Position numbers and translations under genes: made by a program. Positions 1-10,175 of a DNA stretch of 64,000 bases are shown piece by piece. Location: assembly GCF_016901135.1 (NCBI RefSeq), contig NZ_JAFEVL010000020.1, positions 62,001-126,000 of the forward strand, given 5' to 3'. The DNA comes from Martinezella lusitana (GTDB lineage Bacteria; Pseudomonadota; Alphaproteobacteria; Rhizobiales; Rhizobiaceae). Below the pieces are notes generated by a model. That model had not been told where the DNA came from and ran no database searches. It saw nothing but the letters and a program-made list of their open reading frames with translations. Within the stretch, counting starts at the first letter, position 1, and every line of letters begins with the position of its first letter.

Positions 1-933
1 GCTCACCTGCGACAAGGGGGAGATCCTCTCGATCGTCGGTGAATCCGGTTCCGGCAAATCGGTCTCCATGCTCGCCATGATGGGGCTCTTGCCCTGGACG
101 GCGAACATCACCGCCGACCGCATGATGTTCGACGGCAAGGACCTGCGCGGCATCTCCGCGCGCCAGCGCCGCAAGATCATCGGTAAGGACATGGCGATGA
201 TCTTCCAGGAGCCGATGTCGAGCCTCAATCCGTGCTTCACGGTCGGCTTCCAGCTCGGCGAGACCCTGCGCATCCATATGGGTCTCGACCGCAAGGCGCG
301 CCGAGAGCGCTCGATCGAGCTTTTGAATCTCGTCGGTATTCCGGCGCCTGAAGACCGCCTGTCGAATTTCCCGCACCAGATGTCGGGCGGCATGAGCCAG
401 CGCGTCATGATCGCCATGGCGCTCGCCTGCAATCCGAAGCTGCTAATTGCCGACGAGCCGACCACCGCGCTCGACGTGACGATCCAGGCGCAGATCCTCG
501 ATCTGCTCGCGCGCCTGCAGCGGGAGCATGGCATGGCGTTGGTGCTCATCACCCATGACATGGGCGTCGTTGCCGAAACGGCAGAGCGCGTGCAGGTGCA
601 ATATGCCGGCCAGAAGGTGGAGGAACAGCCCGTCAAGGCGCTGTTCCGCGATCCGCATCATCCCTATACGGCCGCACTTCTCTCGGCACTGCCGGAGCGT
701 GCCGTGGTCGGCGAGCGCCTGCCGTCCATCGCCGGCGTCGTCCCCGGTCAGCACGATCGGCCAACGGGCTGTCTCTTCGCGCCGCGTTGTTCCTTCGCCA
801 CGCCGGAATGCGACAAGGGCGTCACGCGCCAGGGCGTCGATCTCGGCAGGACCCTTTGCAACTATCCGCTGGAACATGGCAAGCCGCTCGGCCATCCCGG
901 CATTGCCGCCACGCAAGCAGCAGGAGGTGCCGC

Positions 934-937
<4 letters not shown>
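1..937 (+). CDS. Peptide/nickel-type ABC transporter ATP-binding protein (DppD-like), 5' end outside window
   Basis: This is one of the two cytoplasmic ATPases that power an oligopeptide/dipeptide (or nickel) importer. The reading frame is open from the first base, so the N-terminus lies upstream. A Walker A motif GESGSGKS is encoded at about 38-61, ahead of the first internal ATG at 68. The ABC signature MSGGMSQ falls near 380-400 and Walker B LLIADE near 440-457. A C-terminal oligopeptide-transporter extension with cysteines (CLFAPRCSF) follows. The stop overlaps the next gene's ATG (ATGA), so the two ATPases are translationally coupled. The permease and binding-protein genes should lie upstream. 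The family is clear, but the substrate cannot be told from the sequence. Confidence 0.93.
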
Positions 938-1887
<950 letters not shown>

Positions 1888-2007
1888 TCCAAGTTGTGAA
1901 TCAGGCAGGTCCGGCTTTCTCGCGCCTTTCTGCCAGGCGCTTGGATGCGTCGACGGCGGAACCCGCCTGACTGTCATTATCGGCCATGGTTCAAGGCAGA
2001 AAACAAC

Positions 2008-2535
2008 ATGAGTGAAATATCGAAGATGCCCCTCGCCATCATCGTCATGGGTGTGAGCGGCAGCGGCAAATCCTCGATCGGCGAGGGCGTGGCGGCTCGG
2101 CTCGACATACACTTCATCGAGGGCGATGCGCTGCATCCGGCAGCCAATGTCGAGAAGATGAGCAAGGGCATCCCGCTGACCGACGAGGATCGCTGGCCGT
2201 GGCTCGAAAAGATCGGCCAGGAGATTACGGCAAGCCTTGCCAAGGGTGAGGGGATCGCCATTTCCTGCTCGGCGCTCAAGCGTATTTATCGCGAGCGCCT
2301 GCGGGCGGCTGCCGGCGGCCATCTCTATTTCATCTATCTCGACGGCTCCAAGGAGCTGCTGACCAAGCGCATGGGCGAGCGCAAGGGCCATTTCATGCCG
2401 GCCTCGCTATTGGAAAGCCAGCTGCAGACGCTGGAAGTGCCAACCGGCGAGCCGGGCGTCGTCACCGTCGATATCGACGATACGATCGACGGTATTGTCG
2501 AAGCTGCGCTCAAGGGCCTTGCGGCAATCCGCTAG
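2008..2535 (+). CDS. Gluconokinase (GntK family)
   Basis: The encoded 175-residue protein should phosphorylate D-gluconate to 6-phosphogluconate with ATP in the cytoplasm, feeding the Entner-Doudoroff and pentose phosphate routes. The N-terminus carries the P-loop GVSGSGKS at residues 15-22. It is followed by the family blocks FIEGDALHP, ANVEKMSKGIPLTDEDRWPWL and SCSALKRIYRE, and length matches the family. The open frame continues back to 1945, but the ATG at 2008 puts the P-loop at the expected distance and is the likely start. It ends 8 bases before the stop of a convergent flavoenzyme gene. No gluconate transporter lies beside it. Confidence 0.9.
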   Translation: MSEISKMPLAIIVMGVSGSGKSSIGEGVAARLDIHFIEGDALHPAANVEKMSKGIPLTDEDRWPWLEKIGQEITASLAKGEGIAISCSALKRIYRERLRAAAGGHLYFIYLDGSKELLTKRMGERKGHFMPASLLESQLQTLEVPTGEPGVVTVDIDDTIDGIVEAALKGLAAIR

Positions 2536-2543
2536 GCTGAAGT

Positions 2544-3791
2544 TCACGGCGCGAATCGATCCGGCGCGTAGGCCGAAATATCGATGAAAGGCTTCTCGCC
2601 GGTGATGAGCTCGGCGAGCACGCGACCGGTCACCGGGCCGAGCGTCAGGCCGTGATGCGCATGGCCGAAGGCGAACCATAAACCCTCGTGGCGCGGCGCC
2701 TTGCCGATGATGGGCATCATGTCGGGCGTGCAGGGGCGGGCGCCCATCCAGGGTTCGGGGTCGAGCCGTTCGCCGAGCGGGAAGACCGTGCGGGCGACGG
2801 CCTCGGCGCGGTCGAGCTGCACCGGCGTCTTCGGTGCGTCGCGCAGCGCGAATTCGGCCCCCGTCGTCAGCCGGATGCCGCGGCTCATCGGCGCCAGCAG
2901 ATAGCCGCGTTCGGCATCCAGCGTCCAGTTGTTGAGGACGGCATTGCCCTCGGCGGCGTAGTGCATGTGATAGCCGCGCTTCACGCCGAGCGGAAAGGCA
3001 TAGCCGAAGCGTTTCGTCACCAGGTCTGCCCATGGTCCGAGCGCGACGACGACATCCTCCGCCTCGATCGACCCTTCCGCCGTCACCATTCTCCAGGCCG
3101 AGCCGGACCGGCCGAGCGAGACGGCGTCCCCCGTCGTCACGCGGCCGCCGATGCTTTCGAAGTAACGGCGATAGGCTGATGTCAGCCCATGCGGATCGAC
3201 CACCGACCATGGGTCGCGCCAGCGCAAAGCGCCGGCAAAGCTGCCTTTGAGATGCGGCTCCGCCGTCGCCACGTCCGCGCTGGTCAGCGCATCGTAGGCG
3301 ATGCCGAATTCGCGATGGAGACGTTCGGCTTCGGCAAACTCCGCGTCGCGTTTCTCGTTCGAGCGGAACAGCTCCACCCAGCCGTTCTTCCGGATCAGCT
3401 CCTCGGCGTGGGCGGCCTCGATGAGGTCGTTGTGCTCGCTGACGGAATGCTCGATCAATGGTGCATAGGCGCGCGAGATCATCTCATGGCGCTTGGTGTT
3501 GGAATTCCACCAATAGCGGGCAAGGAAGGCGATCTGCGCGGGCAAAGCGCGCAGATGATAATGCGCATCGACGCGATTGTTGAAGGCATAGCGCAGCAGC
3601 AGGCCGAACTGCTGCGGAAAACCGTAGGGCACCACGCCCTCGCGCTGGATGAGGCCGGCATTGCCGAAGGACGTTCCCCGGCCGGGCTCCTTCCTGTCGA
3701 CGAGGACGACCTGGCGGCCCCGCCGCTGGAGGTGGATTGCCGTCGACACGCCGACGATGCCGGCGCCGAGAACGATTGCGTCCTTTGTCAT
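2544..3791 (-). CDS. FAD-dependent D-amino acid dehydrogenase-like oxidoreductase (DadA family)
   Basis: This 415-residue DAO/DadA-family flavoprotein probably oxidises a D-amino acid, or a related secondary amine, to the keto acid, passing electrons to the respiratory chain. The dinucleotide-binding motif GAGIVG is at residues 9-14. It is followed by the family's VLVDRKEPGRGTSFGNAG block, and a C-terminal FAD-contact region includes WMGARPCTPDMMPIIG and FGHAHHGLTLGP. The start ATG at 3791 follows an AGGGTAAA site. It lies alone between convergent gluconokinase and the downstream end of the PKS operon. No racemase or amino-acid transporter is adjacent, so the substrate is open. Confidence 0.85.
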   Translation of the reverse strand: MTKDAIVLGAGIVGVSTAIHLQRRGRQVVLVDRKEPGRGTSFGNAGLIQREGVVPYGFPQQFGLLLRYAFNNRVDAHYHLRALPAQIAFLARYWWNSNTKRHEMISRAYAPLIEHSVSEHNDLIEAAHAEELIRKNGWVELFRSNEKRDAEFAEAERLHREFGIAYDALTSADVATAEPHLKGSFAGALRWRDPWSVVDPHGLTSAYRRYFESIGGRVTTGDAVSLGRSGSAWRMVTAEGSIEAEDVVVALGPWADLVTKRFGYAFPLGVKRGYHMHYAAEGNAVLNNWTLDAERGYLLAPMSRGIRLTTGAEFALRDAPKTPVQLDRAEAVARTVFPLGERLDPEPWMGARPCTPDMMPIIGKAPRHEGLWFAFGHAHHGLTLGPVTGRVLAELITGEKPFIDISAYAPDRFAP

Positions 3792-3920
3792 TTTACCCTG
3801 CTATCCGCATGCCCATTGCACTCAGCGCGATCTCGCAGAAGGCTTGATATCGTTGCGGGGGCGGCGCTCTAAGCATCGAAAATGCCTGCCAAATTTCAGC
3901 GGCGCAAATGAAAAATGCGG

Positions 3921-4421
3921 TCAGGCCGCAGTCTGTCTCAGGCAGGCGTTCTCGGCACGGATGCGGATAGTGAGAATGACGCCATTCAGCAGCGAAAAGA
4001 TCGCTGCGTAGAGCGGCATGCCGAAGCAAAGCGGCAGCACGGCTATCTCGGCGACGACAATCACATAGTTCGGATGATTGAGGAAGCGATAGGGCCCATT
4101 CGTCACAAGGGGCGCTCCGGGCAATATGATGATGCGTGTCGTCCAGCGCTCCTTCAGCGTCGCCAACACCCAGAGACGCAATCCCTGCAGCACCATGAAC
4201 AGGATGAACCAGACAGGATCGACCTGCCGGCCGGTGGCGAGCAGCCACAGGCCGACGAGCCAGGCCGCATGCATCGCCACCATGAAGGGATAGTGCTCCC
4301 CGGCGCATTCCCGGGCGCCGCGGGCAAGGAGGGCGGCGGTATTGCGCCTGGCATAGGCCAGTTCCGCCAGCCGCTGCAACGTCACGAAACTCAGAAGAGC
4401 GATCGATGGCCAAAGCATCAT
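3921..4421 (-). CDS. Isoprenylcysteine carboxyl methyltransferase-family (BpsB-like) membrane O-methyltransferase
   Basis: This is a 166-residue integral membrane protein with about four hydrophobic segments and the ICMT-family C-terminal motif GPYRFLNHPNY at residues 109-119, which binds S-adenosylmethionine. Bacteria lack prenylated CAAX proteins. In Bacillus subtilis the homologue BpsB methylates alkylpyrones made by the neighbouring type III polyketide synthase BpsA. Here the gene's ATG overlaps the stop of a type III PKS gene by four bases (4418-4421), so the same role is a strong inference: methyl-ether formation on the hydroxyl of the PKS product in the membrane. The product itself is not deducible. 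Confidence 0.85.
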   Translation of the reverse strand: MMLWPSIALLSFVTLQRLAELAYARRNTAALLARGARECAGEHYPFMVAMHAAWLVGLWLLATGRQVDPVWFILFMVLQGLRLWVLATLKERWTTRIIILPGAPLVTNGPYRFLNHPNYVIVVAEIAVLPLCFGMPLYAAIFSLLNGVILTIRIRAENACLRQTAA

Positions 4422-5470
4422 GCGACCCTCTTCAGGGTAATGCAGCTCGCCGTAAACCCCGGCCCCATCGCAACCAATGCCGAACGTCCCGGCAATCCGG
4501 CGGCGATCGCCCGTTCCAGCACGAACAGCACGGTGGGGGAGGACATGTTGCCGTAATCGCTGATCACCTCCCGTTCGATATCGAGCGAGCCGGGCTCGAG
4601 ACCGAGCGCACTTTCCAGCGCCGCAAGCACCCTGGCGCCGCCGGGATGGCAGATGAAACGGTCGACATCCGATAGCGAGAGCCCCGCCCGATCGAGAATG
4701 CCTTCAATAGCGGCTCTGACATGGGTCTCGGCAAAGACTGGCAGCGATTGCTCGAGGACGATGCCGAAGCCGGTGTCGTCGATCTTCCAGCCCATGATGC
4801 CGAGGCTGTCGGGGAAGAGATGCTCGCCCGTCGATTCGATTTCGGCGATGCCATCGTCTCCGGCTCTGAGGACGCAGGCAGCCGCCCCGTCGCCGAACAG
4901 GGCCGTGGCGATGATGTTGGGCCTGGTCAGTTCGTCCAGGCGGAAGGCCAGGGAGCAGAGTTCGATCGCGACGAAGAGGACGACGGCGCCCGGCCGGCTC
5001 CTCGCCATTTTCGAGGCAACGGCAAGGCCGGAAACGCCTGCTGCGCAGCCGAGCCCGAAGATCGGCACCCGCTCTATATCGTTGCGGAAGCCCAACTCGC
5101 CGGCCAGCCGTGCCTCGAGGCTCGGTGTCGCAAGCCCGGTGGAAGAGACCGTGATGATGCAATCCACCTGATGAGCTTCGATCCCGGCGCGTTGCAGCGC
5201 CGCTGTCGCGGTCCGTCGGAAGAGCTCGGTTGCGACTTCGGCGTAGGCTGCCATGCGATCCTGCCAACCATGCGGCTGTTCGAACCAGGAAAGCGGCCGC
5301 GCCGCATGGCGCTTGCGGATGCCAGCGCTCTCGAACACGCGGGCGAGATATTTGAAGTCCTGGAACCGCTCGGAAAACAATCGGCCCGCCGTCTCGGCGG
5401 CCTCTGATTGGAGGATGATGTTGTCGGGGGTTGCGACTGCGAGGCTTAGAAGTTTGACGGTATCGATCAC
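4418..5470 (-). CDS. Type III polyketide synthase
   Basis: This is a 350-residue homodimeric chalcone-synthase-fold enzyme. It condenses a fatty or other acyl-CoA starter with malonyl-CoA and cyclises the chain to an alkylpyrone, alkylresorcinol or related phenolic lipid. The catalytic triad is visible: Cys142 in FGLGCAAG, His275 in FICHPGGAR and Asn308 in DYGNMSSP, with the GFGIVLEQSLP block near 234. Translation starts at GTG 5470 after AGGAG. It is the first gene of a two-gene operon with the membrane methyltransferase. A secreted TPR protein is transcribed divergently. The starter unit cannot be predicted from the sequence by eye. Confidence 0.93.
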   Translation of the reverse strand: MIDTVKLLSLAVATPDNIILQSEAAETAGRLFSERFQDFKYLARVFESAGIRKRHAARPLSWFEQPHGWQDRMAAYAEVATELFRRTATAALQRAGIEAHQVDCIITVSSTGLATPSLEARLAGELGFRNDIERVPIFGLGCAAGVSGLAVASKMARSRPGAVVLFVAIELCSLAFRLDELTRPNIIATALFGDGAAACVLRAGDDGIAEIESTGEHLFPDSLGIMGWKIDDTGFGIVLEQSLPVFAETHVRAAIEGILDRAGLSLSDVDRFICHPGGARVLAALESALGLEPGSLDIEREVISDYGNMSSPTVLFVLERAIAAGLPGRSALVAMGPGFTASCITLKRVA

Positions 5471-5543
5471 GAGTTTCTCCTGCAGCCCTTGTAGGGCATG
5501 CCGGGTGAAACACGCAATGATCGGTATCTATTCGATGGGAGCG

Positions 5544-5559
5544 GTCACGAAAGAGTGAC
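5544..5559. promoter_or_regulatory. Inverted repeat in the PKS/TPR divergent promoter gap
   Basis: GTCAC, six bases, GTGAC lies about 74 bases upstream of the PKS start and about 108 upstream of the TPR-protein start. Its position in a divergent intergenic region suits an operator, but no specific regulator is recognised. Confidence 0.3.
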
Positions 5560-5666
5560 GATCGCCAAGGGTCGGCACGCAGAAAAATATTCTCAGGCGA
5601 TCCGAATAAAAGGTGCAGGCGGTGTGTTCTCCCCTCGCAACGTTCATTTTGCCAAGGAGACATTCT

Positions 5667-6209
5667 ATGACTACCAATGCATTCCGCCTGGCTTCCATCG
5701 CCCTCGGCGCAGGCCTCGCCCTCAGCACCTTCGCTGTTCCGGTTTTCGCAGCCGGCGACGATTCCAGCACGACGCCGACCTGCAAGAAAGGCGAGATCTA
5801 CGACCAGAAGACAAAGAAATGCGTCAAGCAGCAGGGCGCCAATATTACCGACGAGAACCGCGCCGACTATGCATACTCGCTGGCCAAGAAGGATCATCGC
5901 TATCAGGAAGCGTTGGCGGTCCTCGATACCATGCAGAACCCCAACACGGCCGAAGCGCTGAACTATCGCGGCTATGCGACCCGCAAGCTCGGCCGCACGG
6001 ATGAGGGTATTTCCTACTATACGAAGTCCGTCGCCATGGATCCGAAATACACGCTGGTCCGCGAATATCTCGGCGAAGCCTACGTCATCAAGGGTCAGAT
6101 GGATCTCGCCAAGGATCAGCTGAGCACGATCAAGACGCTCTGCGGCAACACGACTTGCGAGGAATACCGCGACCTTCACGCTGCGATCCGCAACCCGTCA
6201 AGCCTTTGA
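5667..6209 (+). CDS. Secreted TPR-repeat protein
   Basis: This is a 180-residue exported protein. The ATG at 5667 follows AAGGAGA (5654-5660) and gives a typical signal peptide ending near residue 28 (VPVFAAG). The longer frame from 5613 would bury the signal. The mature part has a short Cys-containing segment (TCKKGEIYD, KKCVKQQ). About 100 residues of tetratricopeptide helices follow (EALNYRGYATRKLGRTDEG, REYLGEAYVIKGQMD), then a second cysteine pair (LCGNTTCEEY). It is probably periplasmic and mediates protein contacts. It is divergent from the PKS operon and upstream of an ECF sigma gene, and its function is unknown. Confidence 0.85.
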   Translation: MTTNAFRLASIALGAGLALSTFAVPVFAAGDDSSTTPTCKKGEIYDQKTKKCVKQQGANITDENRADYAYSLAKKDHRYQEALAVLDTMQNPNTAEALNYRGYATRKLGRTDEGISYYTKSVAMDPKYTLVREYLGEAYVIKGQMDLAKDQLSTIKTLCGNTTCEEYRDLHAAIRNPSSL

Positions 6210-6264
6210 TGTGAAGCATCAGGGTCAACGACGGCTGTTATGAGCAGGGAGCTTTGCGAGGGAT

Positions 6265-6918
6265 ATGGGAACCATGCCGGTCGCTCGTACCGCAATTTCT
6301 GCTTATAGTCGGATTGGATCGGAGTCGCCGAAAAGGTTGGCGGCTCCCGCAAGCGTTGATGTCGCGGAGGATGCCATAGCGAGCGAAGAGGATATCAGGG
6401 CGGGCCTGTCCCAACATCTGACGCGGCTGTGGCGCTATGGCGTGGTGTTGTCGCGCCAGCGTGACGTGGCCGACGATCTCGTTCAGGCGACCTGTGTCAG
6501 GGCGCTGGAGCGGGCGGCCCAGTTTACATCAGGCACGAGGCTGGATCGCTGGCTGTTTGCGATCCTCCATTCCATATGGCTGAACGAGGTTCGCTCGCGC
6601 CGGGTGCGCATGGGGCAGGGCTTTGTCGATGCTGATGAGACATTGGTTTTCGACGGCGCGCGGGAAACAGAGACGCATATTCTCGCCGGCCAGGTGTTGC
6701 GGCGGGCGCAGGCGCTTCCGGAGGCGCAGCGTACCGCTGTATTTCTCGCCTATGTCGAAGGACTTTCCTATCGCGAGGTGGCGGACATTCTGGGTGTGCC
6801 GATCGGAACCATCATGAGCCGGCTAGCGGCGGCCCGGGCAAAGCTTGCTGAAGGCATGGGGGGGGCGGGCGACGGACGACCTTCCGGGGATGGGCGACTG
6901 GGGAACGGAAATGAGTGA
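6265..6918 (+). CDS. ECF-family RNA polymerase sigma factor
   Basis: This is a 217-residue extracytoplasmic-function sigma factor. Region 2 spans roughly residues 50-110 (LWRYGVVLSRQRDVADDLVQ, RLDRWLFAILHSIWLNEVR). Region 4 with its helix-turn-helix spans about 145-200 (LPEAQRTAVFLAYVEGLSY, REVADILGVPIGTIMSRLAA). The first 45 residues are an unrelated, probably flexible extension, and an alternative ATG exists at 6274. The last codons overlap the ATG of a membrane anti-sigma factor by eight bases, which marks a coupled sigma/anti-sigma pair. The inducing stress and target promoters are not evident. Confidence 0.9.
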   Translation: MGTMPVARTAISAYSRIGSESPKRLAAPASVDVAEDAIASEEDIRAGLSQHLTRLWRYGVVLSRQRDVADDLVQATCVRALERAAQFTSGTRLDRWLFAILHSIWLNEVRSRRVRMGQGFVDADETLVFDGARETETHILAGQVLRRAQALPEAQRTAVFLAYVEGLSYREVADILGVPIGTIMSRLAAARAKLAEGMGGAGDGRPSGDGRLGNGNE

Positions 6919-7714
6919 ATTGAACAAAGGAAACATGCCCTCGGACGAGCAGCTCACCGCCTTCATCGATGGCGAGCTGGATGCGTCCGATCGCCAAAGG
7001 ATCGAACGACTGATCGCCGCCGACGAGCGCGTGGCGGAGCGTTTCGATCTTCTGTCGCGCAGCGCCCTGCCGTTCCGCGAGGCGTTCGAGCCGTTGCTTG
7101 CCGAGGCCCCAAGTGCCAGGCTGAACGCCATGCTCGCCGCCATCCCGACAGTCGAAGAGAGCAAGCCTCGCTCCTTCGGTGTCGGCCGTCGCGGCTTTCT
7201 TGCGGCCGTTGCCGCGAGCTTCGTAGCGGCCATTGCTATCGACCGCTTCGCAATCGACATCGACCATCGTTTCTCCAAGCCGGATGAGGATGCTGAATGG
7301 CGCGCCGTGGTTGCTGAATATCTCTCCCTCTATACGGCGGACACGCTGAGCGCGCCGGCGGGCGATCGTGCGCAACAGGTGGCGCAGCTGAATGAAGTCG
7401 GCACCAAGCTGGACCTGTCGCTGGCGCCCGAAACCGTCGCCATGTCGGGCGTCGAATTCAAGCGTGCCCAGATCCTGAATTATGACAACAAGCCCCTTGC
7501 GCAGATCGCCTATCTCGATCCGCAAACCGGCCCGATGGCTCTTTGCATCGTTCAATCCGTCAAGGGAGCGGCCGCACCGGACATGGAAAGTCGCCGTGGC
7601 ATGAATGTCGTCTATTGGTCGAGCGCCACGCATGCCTTCATGCTGATCGGCCATGCGCCGATCGATCGCATGCAGCAGCTTGCGGATGATGTGAGAGCGC
7701 ATTTGCTCGCCTGA
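6911..7714 (+). CDS. Membrane-anchored anti-sigma factor
   Basis: This is a 267-residue partner of the ECF sigma factor. The cytoplasmic N-terminus (SDEQLTAFIDGELDASDRQR) matches the anti-sigma domain that clamps the sigma factor. A single membrane segment (FLAAVAASFVAAIAI, about residues 97-112) follows a GRRGF sequence. About 150 residues then lie outside, with a conserved-looking sensor region (AQILNYDNKPLAQIAYLDP). No zinc-binding HxxxCxxC is seen, so it is not a ZAS-type redox sensor. The ATG at 6911 lies inside the sigma gene, coupling translation of the two. Confidence 0.85.
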   Translation: MSELNKGNMPSDEQLTAFIDGELDASDRQRIERLIAADERVAERFDLLSRSALPFREAFEPLLAEAPSARLNAMLAAIPTVEESKPRSFGVGRRGFLAAVAASFVAAIAIDRFAIDIDHRFSKPDEDAEWRAVVAEYLSLYTADTLSAPAGDRAQQVAQLNEVGTKLDLSLAPETVAMSGVEFKRAQILNYDNKPLAQIAYLDPQTGPMALCIVQSVKGAAAPDMESRRGMNVVYWSSATHAFMLIGHAPIDRMQQLADDVRAHLLA

Positions 7715-7858
7715 GGGCTGGTCCCGGCGCGTCTAAAATGGCGCGATTCAAAAAGAATTTGGCGAAAACCCATCCTGCTGGTATTCTCGGCCCAACGAAA
7801 ATCGAATGAGCGCCTGCAGCATGCCGAAAGGCGTCGCGCGGCGCGGTGGAAAAGATAC

Positions 7859-9439
7859 GTGAGTGACCCCGACAGCGGCAAAGCGCCGCAGGCAGACGGG
7901 GCGTCAGAAGCAGAGCGCAGGAAGGGTAAATCCTCCCGGCGCGCGAAGCGTAAGCGTGGCGGCCATGGCCGTCCGACCGCTCATTCTGCGGAGGCCAGTC
8001 AGGCAGGCAAGCCCAGCCCGGCGGCGATGCGCCCAACAGAGGATGACGCCGGTTCCCCGGCCAAAAAGCGAAAGCGTCGACGCCGCGCCCGTGGCGGAGC
8101 CCATGGTGATGGGCAGAACGCTTCTCCGATACAGCAGCCCTCGTCCGCGCCGGAACACCGCGCCGCGACGGATCATGGTCACCCCTCATCGCACAAGAGC
8201 GGCAAGAACCGGCGCAAGCACCGCAGCAAGCGCGGCCTGCAGGGTCGGCCGCTGGCGCATGAGAAAACCGCACAGGTTGTCACCCCGGCGAACACGTCTG
8301 CCGCCGGGCACGTGCAGGTCCATGAGGATCATCGCCATGACCGGCAATCGATGCCGCGGCGCGAGGGGCATGCGCAGCAGCAACATGCCGACGCCGATTC
8401 CCGTTCGGTCGACCTTTATGCAGCACTCGATCTCGGCACCAACAATTGCCGCCTGCTGATCGCGCAGCCGACGCGTCCGGGGCAGTTCCGGGTCATCGAT
8501 GCATTCTCGCGAATCGTGCGTCTCGGCGAGGGGCTTGGCGCCAGCGGGCGGCTGTCCGGCGAAGCGATGGACCGGGCCGTCGAGGCGCTGCGCATCTGCG
8601 CCGCCAAGCTGAAGACGCGCGAGATCCGCCGCATGCGGCTGATCGCGACTGAAGCTTGCCGCGCGGCTGACAATGGCGAGCTCTTCCTCGAGCGCGTCAC
8701 GGCCGAGACGGGATTGCAGCTGGAGATCATCGACCGCGAGACCGAGGCGCGGCTTGCCGTCTCAGGTTGCTCTTCGCTGGTTGGACCGGAAGCGCGTTCG
8801 GTCGTGCTTTTCGATATCGGCGGCGGCTCCTCCGAGATTGCCGTCATCCGCATCGGCGAAAACCGCTCCAGCCGGCTTGCCAACCATATCACCCATTGGA
8901 CCTCGCTGCCCGTCGGCGTCGTGACGCTTTCGGAGCGGCACGGCGGACGCGACGTGACGCCGGAGCTGTTCGAGACGATGGTGTGCGAGGTTGAGCGCAT
9001 GCTCGAACATTTCGATTGCCCGCCCGTGCAGGGGGCCGCGCGCGATAACGGCGATTTCCATCTGATCGGCACGTCAGGCACGGTGACGACGCTCGCCGGC
9101 GTTCATCTCGATTTGCCGCGTTACGATCGGCGTAGGGTCGACGGCGTCTGGCTGTCGGACGACGAGGTCAGCGCGATGCAGGCCAAACTGCTGTCATGGG
9201 ATTTTGCCGGCCGCGCCGCCAATCCCTGCATCGGTCCGGACCGCGCCGATCTGGTCCTGGCGGGCTGCGCCATTCTGGAGGCGATCCGCCGCCGCTGGCC
9301 GAGCCCCCGTATGCGCGTTGCCGATCGCGGTCTGCGCGAGGGACTGCTTACCGACATGATGGCGGATGACGGCGTTTGGCGGCGGGGCCGCTCACGCCGC
9401 GGCCATCGACCAAGGGACATAAAGGGACCGCAGGCATGA
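7859..9439 (+). CDS. ppx: Ppx/GppA-family exopolyphosphatase with long polybasic N-terminal extension
   Basis: This is a 526-residue protein starting at GTG 7859. Residues 185-515 form a Ppx/GppA phosphatase of the ASKHA fold. The phosphate-1 loop is [13 protein letters not shown] (188-200), the phosphate-2 loop is [13 protein letters not shown], and a third motif is [14 protein letters not shown]. It should hydrolyse polyphosphate and/or pppGpp. Residues 1-183 are low-complexity, with basic clusters [12 protein letters not shown] and RRKHRSKR, and are predicted disordered and probably RNA- or polyphosphate-binding. The stop overlaps the start of rlmE (ATGA), and this coupling fits a ribosome/RNA-linked role. 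Which of Ppx or GppA activity dominates is not clear. Confidence 0.85.
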   Translation: MSDPDSGKAPQADGASEAERRKGKSSRRAKRKRGGHGRPTAHSAEASQAGKPSPAAMRPTEDDAGSPAKKRKRRRRARGGAHGDGQNASPIQQPSSAPEHRAATDHGHPSSHKSGKNRRKHRSKRGLQGRPLAHEKTAQVVTPANTSAAGHVQVHEDHRHDRQSMPRREGHAQQQHADADSRSVDLYAALDLGTNNCRLLIAQPTRPGQFRVIDAFSRIVRLGEGLGASGRLSGEAMDRAVEALRICAAKLKTREIRRMRLIATEACRAADNGELFLERVTAETGLQLEIIDRETEARLAVSGCSSLVGPEARSVVLFDIGGGSSEIAVIRIGENRSSRLANHITHWTSLPVGVVTLSERHGGRDVTPELFETMVCEVERMLEHFDCPPVQGAARDNGDFHLIGTSGTVTTLAGVHLDLPRYDRRRVDGVWLSDDEVSAMQAKLLSWDFAGRAANPCIGPDRADLVLAGCAILEAIRRRWPSPRMRVADRGLREGLLTDMMADDGVWRRGRSRRGHRPRDIKGPQA

Positions 9440-10155
9440 GTAAGCCAACCATCGCCGGCAACCGCACGGGCCGCAAGCTCGGCCAGCGCGTCAAGAAAAA
9501 GAAGCTGAAGGCCTCCTCGCGGGAGTGGCTGCATCGGCACATCAACGATCCCTATGTGCAGCGCGCCCAGCTTGAAGGCTATCGCGCCCGCGCCGCCTTC
9601 AAGCTGCTGGAGATCGACGAGAAGCACCAGATCCTGAAGGGCGCACGCCGCATCATCGATCTGGGTGCTGCACCGGGAAGCTGGTCGCAGATCGCCGCCA
9701 AGGTGACCGGGTCGACGGAAGACGATATTCGCGTCGCGGCCATCGACTTTTTGGAAATGGCGCATCTGCCTGGCGTCACCATCCTGCAGCTCGACTTTCT
9801 CGACCCGGACGCGCCGCAGCGGCTGGTCGATGCTGTCGGCGGTGAGCCGGACTTGGTGATGTCGGATATGGCGGCGCCGACGACGGGCCATCACCGCACC
9901 GATCACCTGCGCACCATGCATCTCTGCGAGGTCGCGGCGCATTTCGCAATCGAGGTTCTGGCCGAGGGCGGGCATTTCCTCGCCAAGACCTTCCAGGGCG
10001 GCACGGAGCGCGACCTGCTGAACCTGCTGAAGCAGAACTTCCGCCAGGTCGTCCATGTGAAGCCGGGCGCATCCAGGGCGGAATCGGTCGAAATGTTCCT
10101 GCTGGCAAAAGGCTTCAAGGGACGCAATGTCGAGCACGGCACAATAAGCGCTTGA
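9436..10155 (+). CDS. rlmE: 23S rRNA (uridine-2'-O)-methyltransferase RlmE (FtsJ/RrmJ)
   Basis: The 239-residue enzyme methylates the 2'-OH of U2552 (E. coli numbering) in the A-loop of 23S rRNA. The SAM-binding motif is [13 protein letters not shown]. The K-D-K-E catalytic tetrad is recognisable as the lysine in RAAFKLLE, the aspartate in [12 protein letters not shown], the lysine in LAKTFQGG and the glutamate in [12 protein letters not shown] basic N-terminal tail ([10 protein letters not shown]) suits RNA binding. The ATG at 9436 overlaps the ppx stop. The longer frame starting at 9376 lies entirely inside ppx and is rejected. Confidence 0.95.
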   Translation: MSKPTIAGNRTGRKLGQRVKKKKLKASSREWLHRHINDPYVQRAQLEGYRARAAFKLLEIDEKHQILKGARRIIDLGAAPGSWSQIAAKVTGSTEDDIRVAAIDFLEMAHLPGVTILQLDFLDPDAPQRLVDAVGGEPDLVMSDMAAPTTGHHRTDHLRTMHLCEVAAHFAIEVLAEGGHFLAKTFQGGTERDLLNLLKQNFRQVVHVKPGASRAESVEMFLLAKGFKGRNVEHGTISA

Positions 10156-10175
10156 TTTAGCAGTCGCTTTTGGTC

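Noticed and set aside
4704..6179. 491-residue minus-strand frame through the PKS and TPR genes
   Set aside because: It runs over two well-supported genes in the wrong frame and has no recognisable product.
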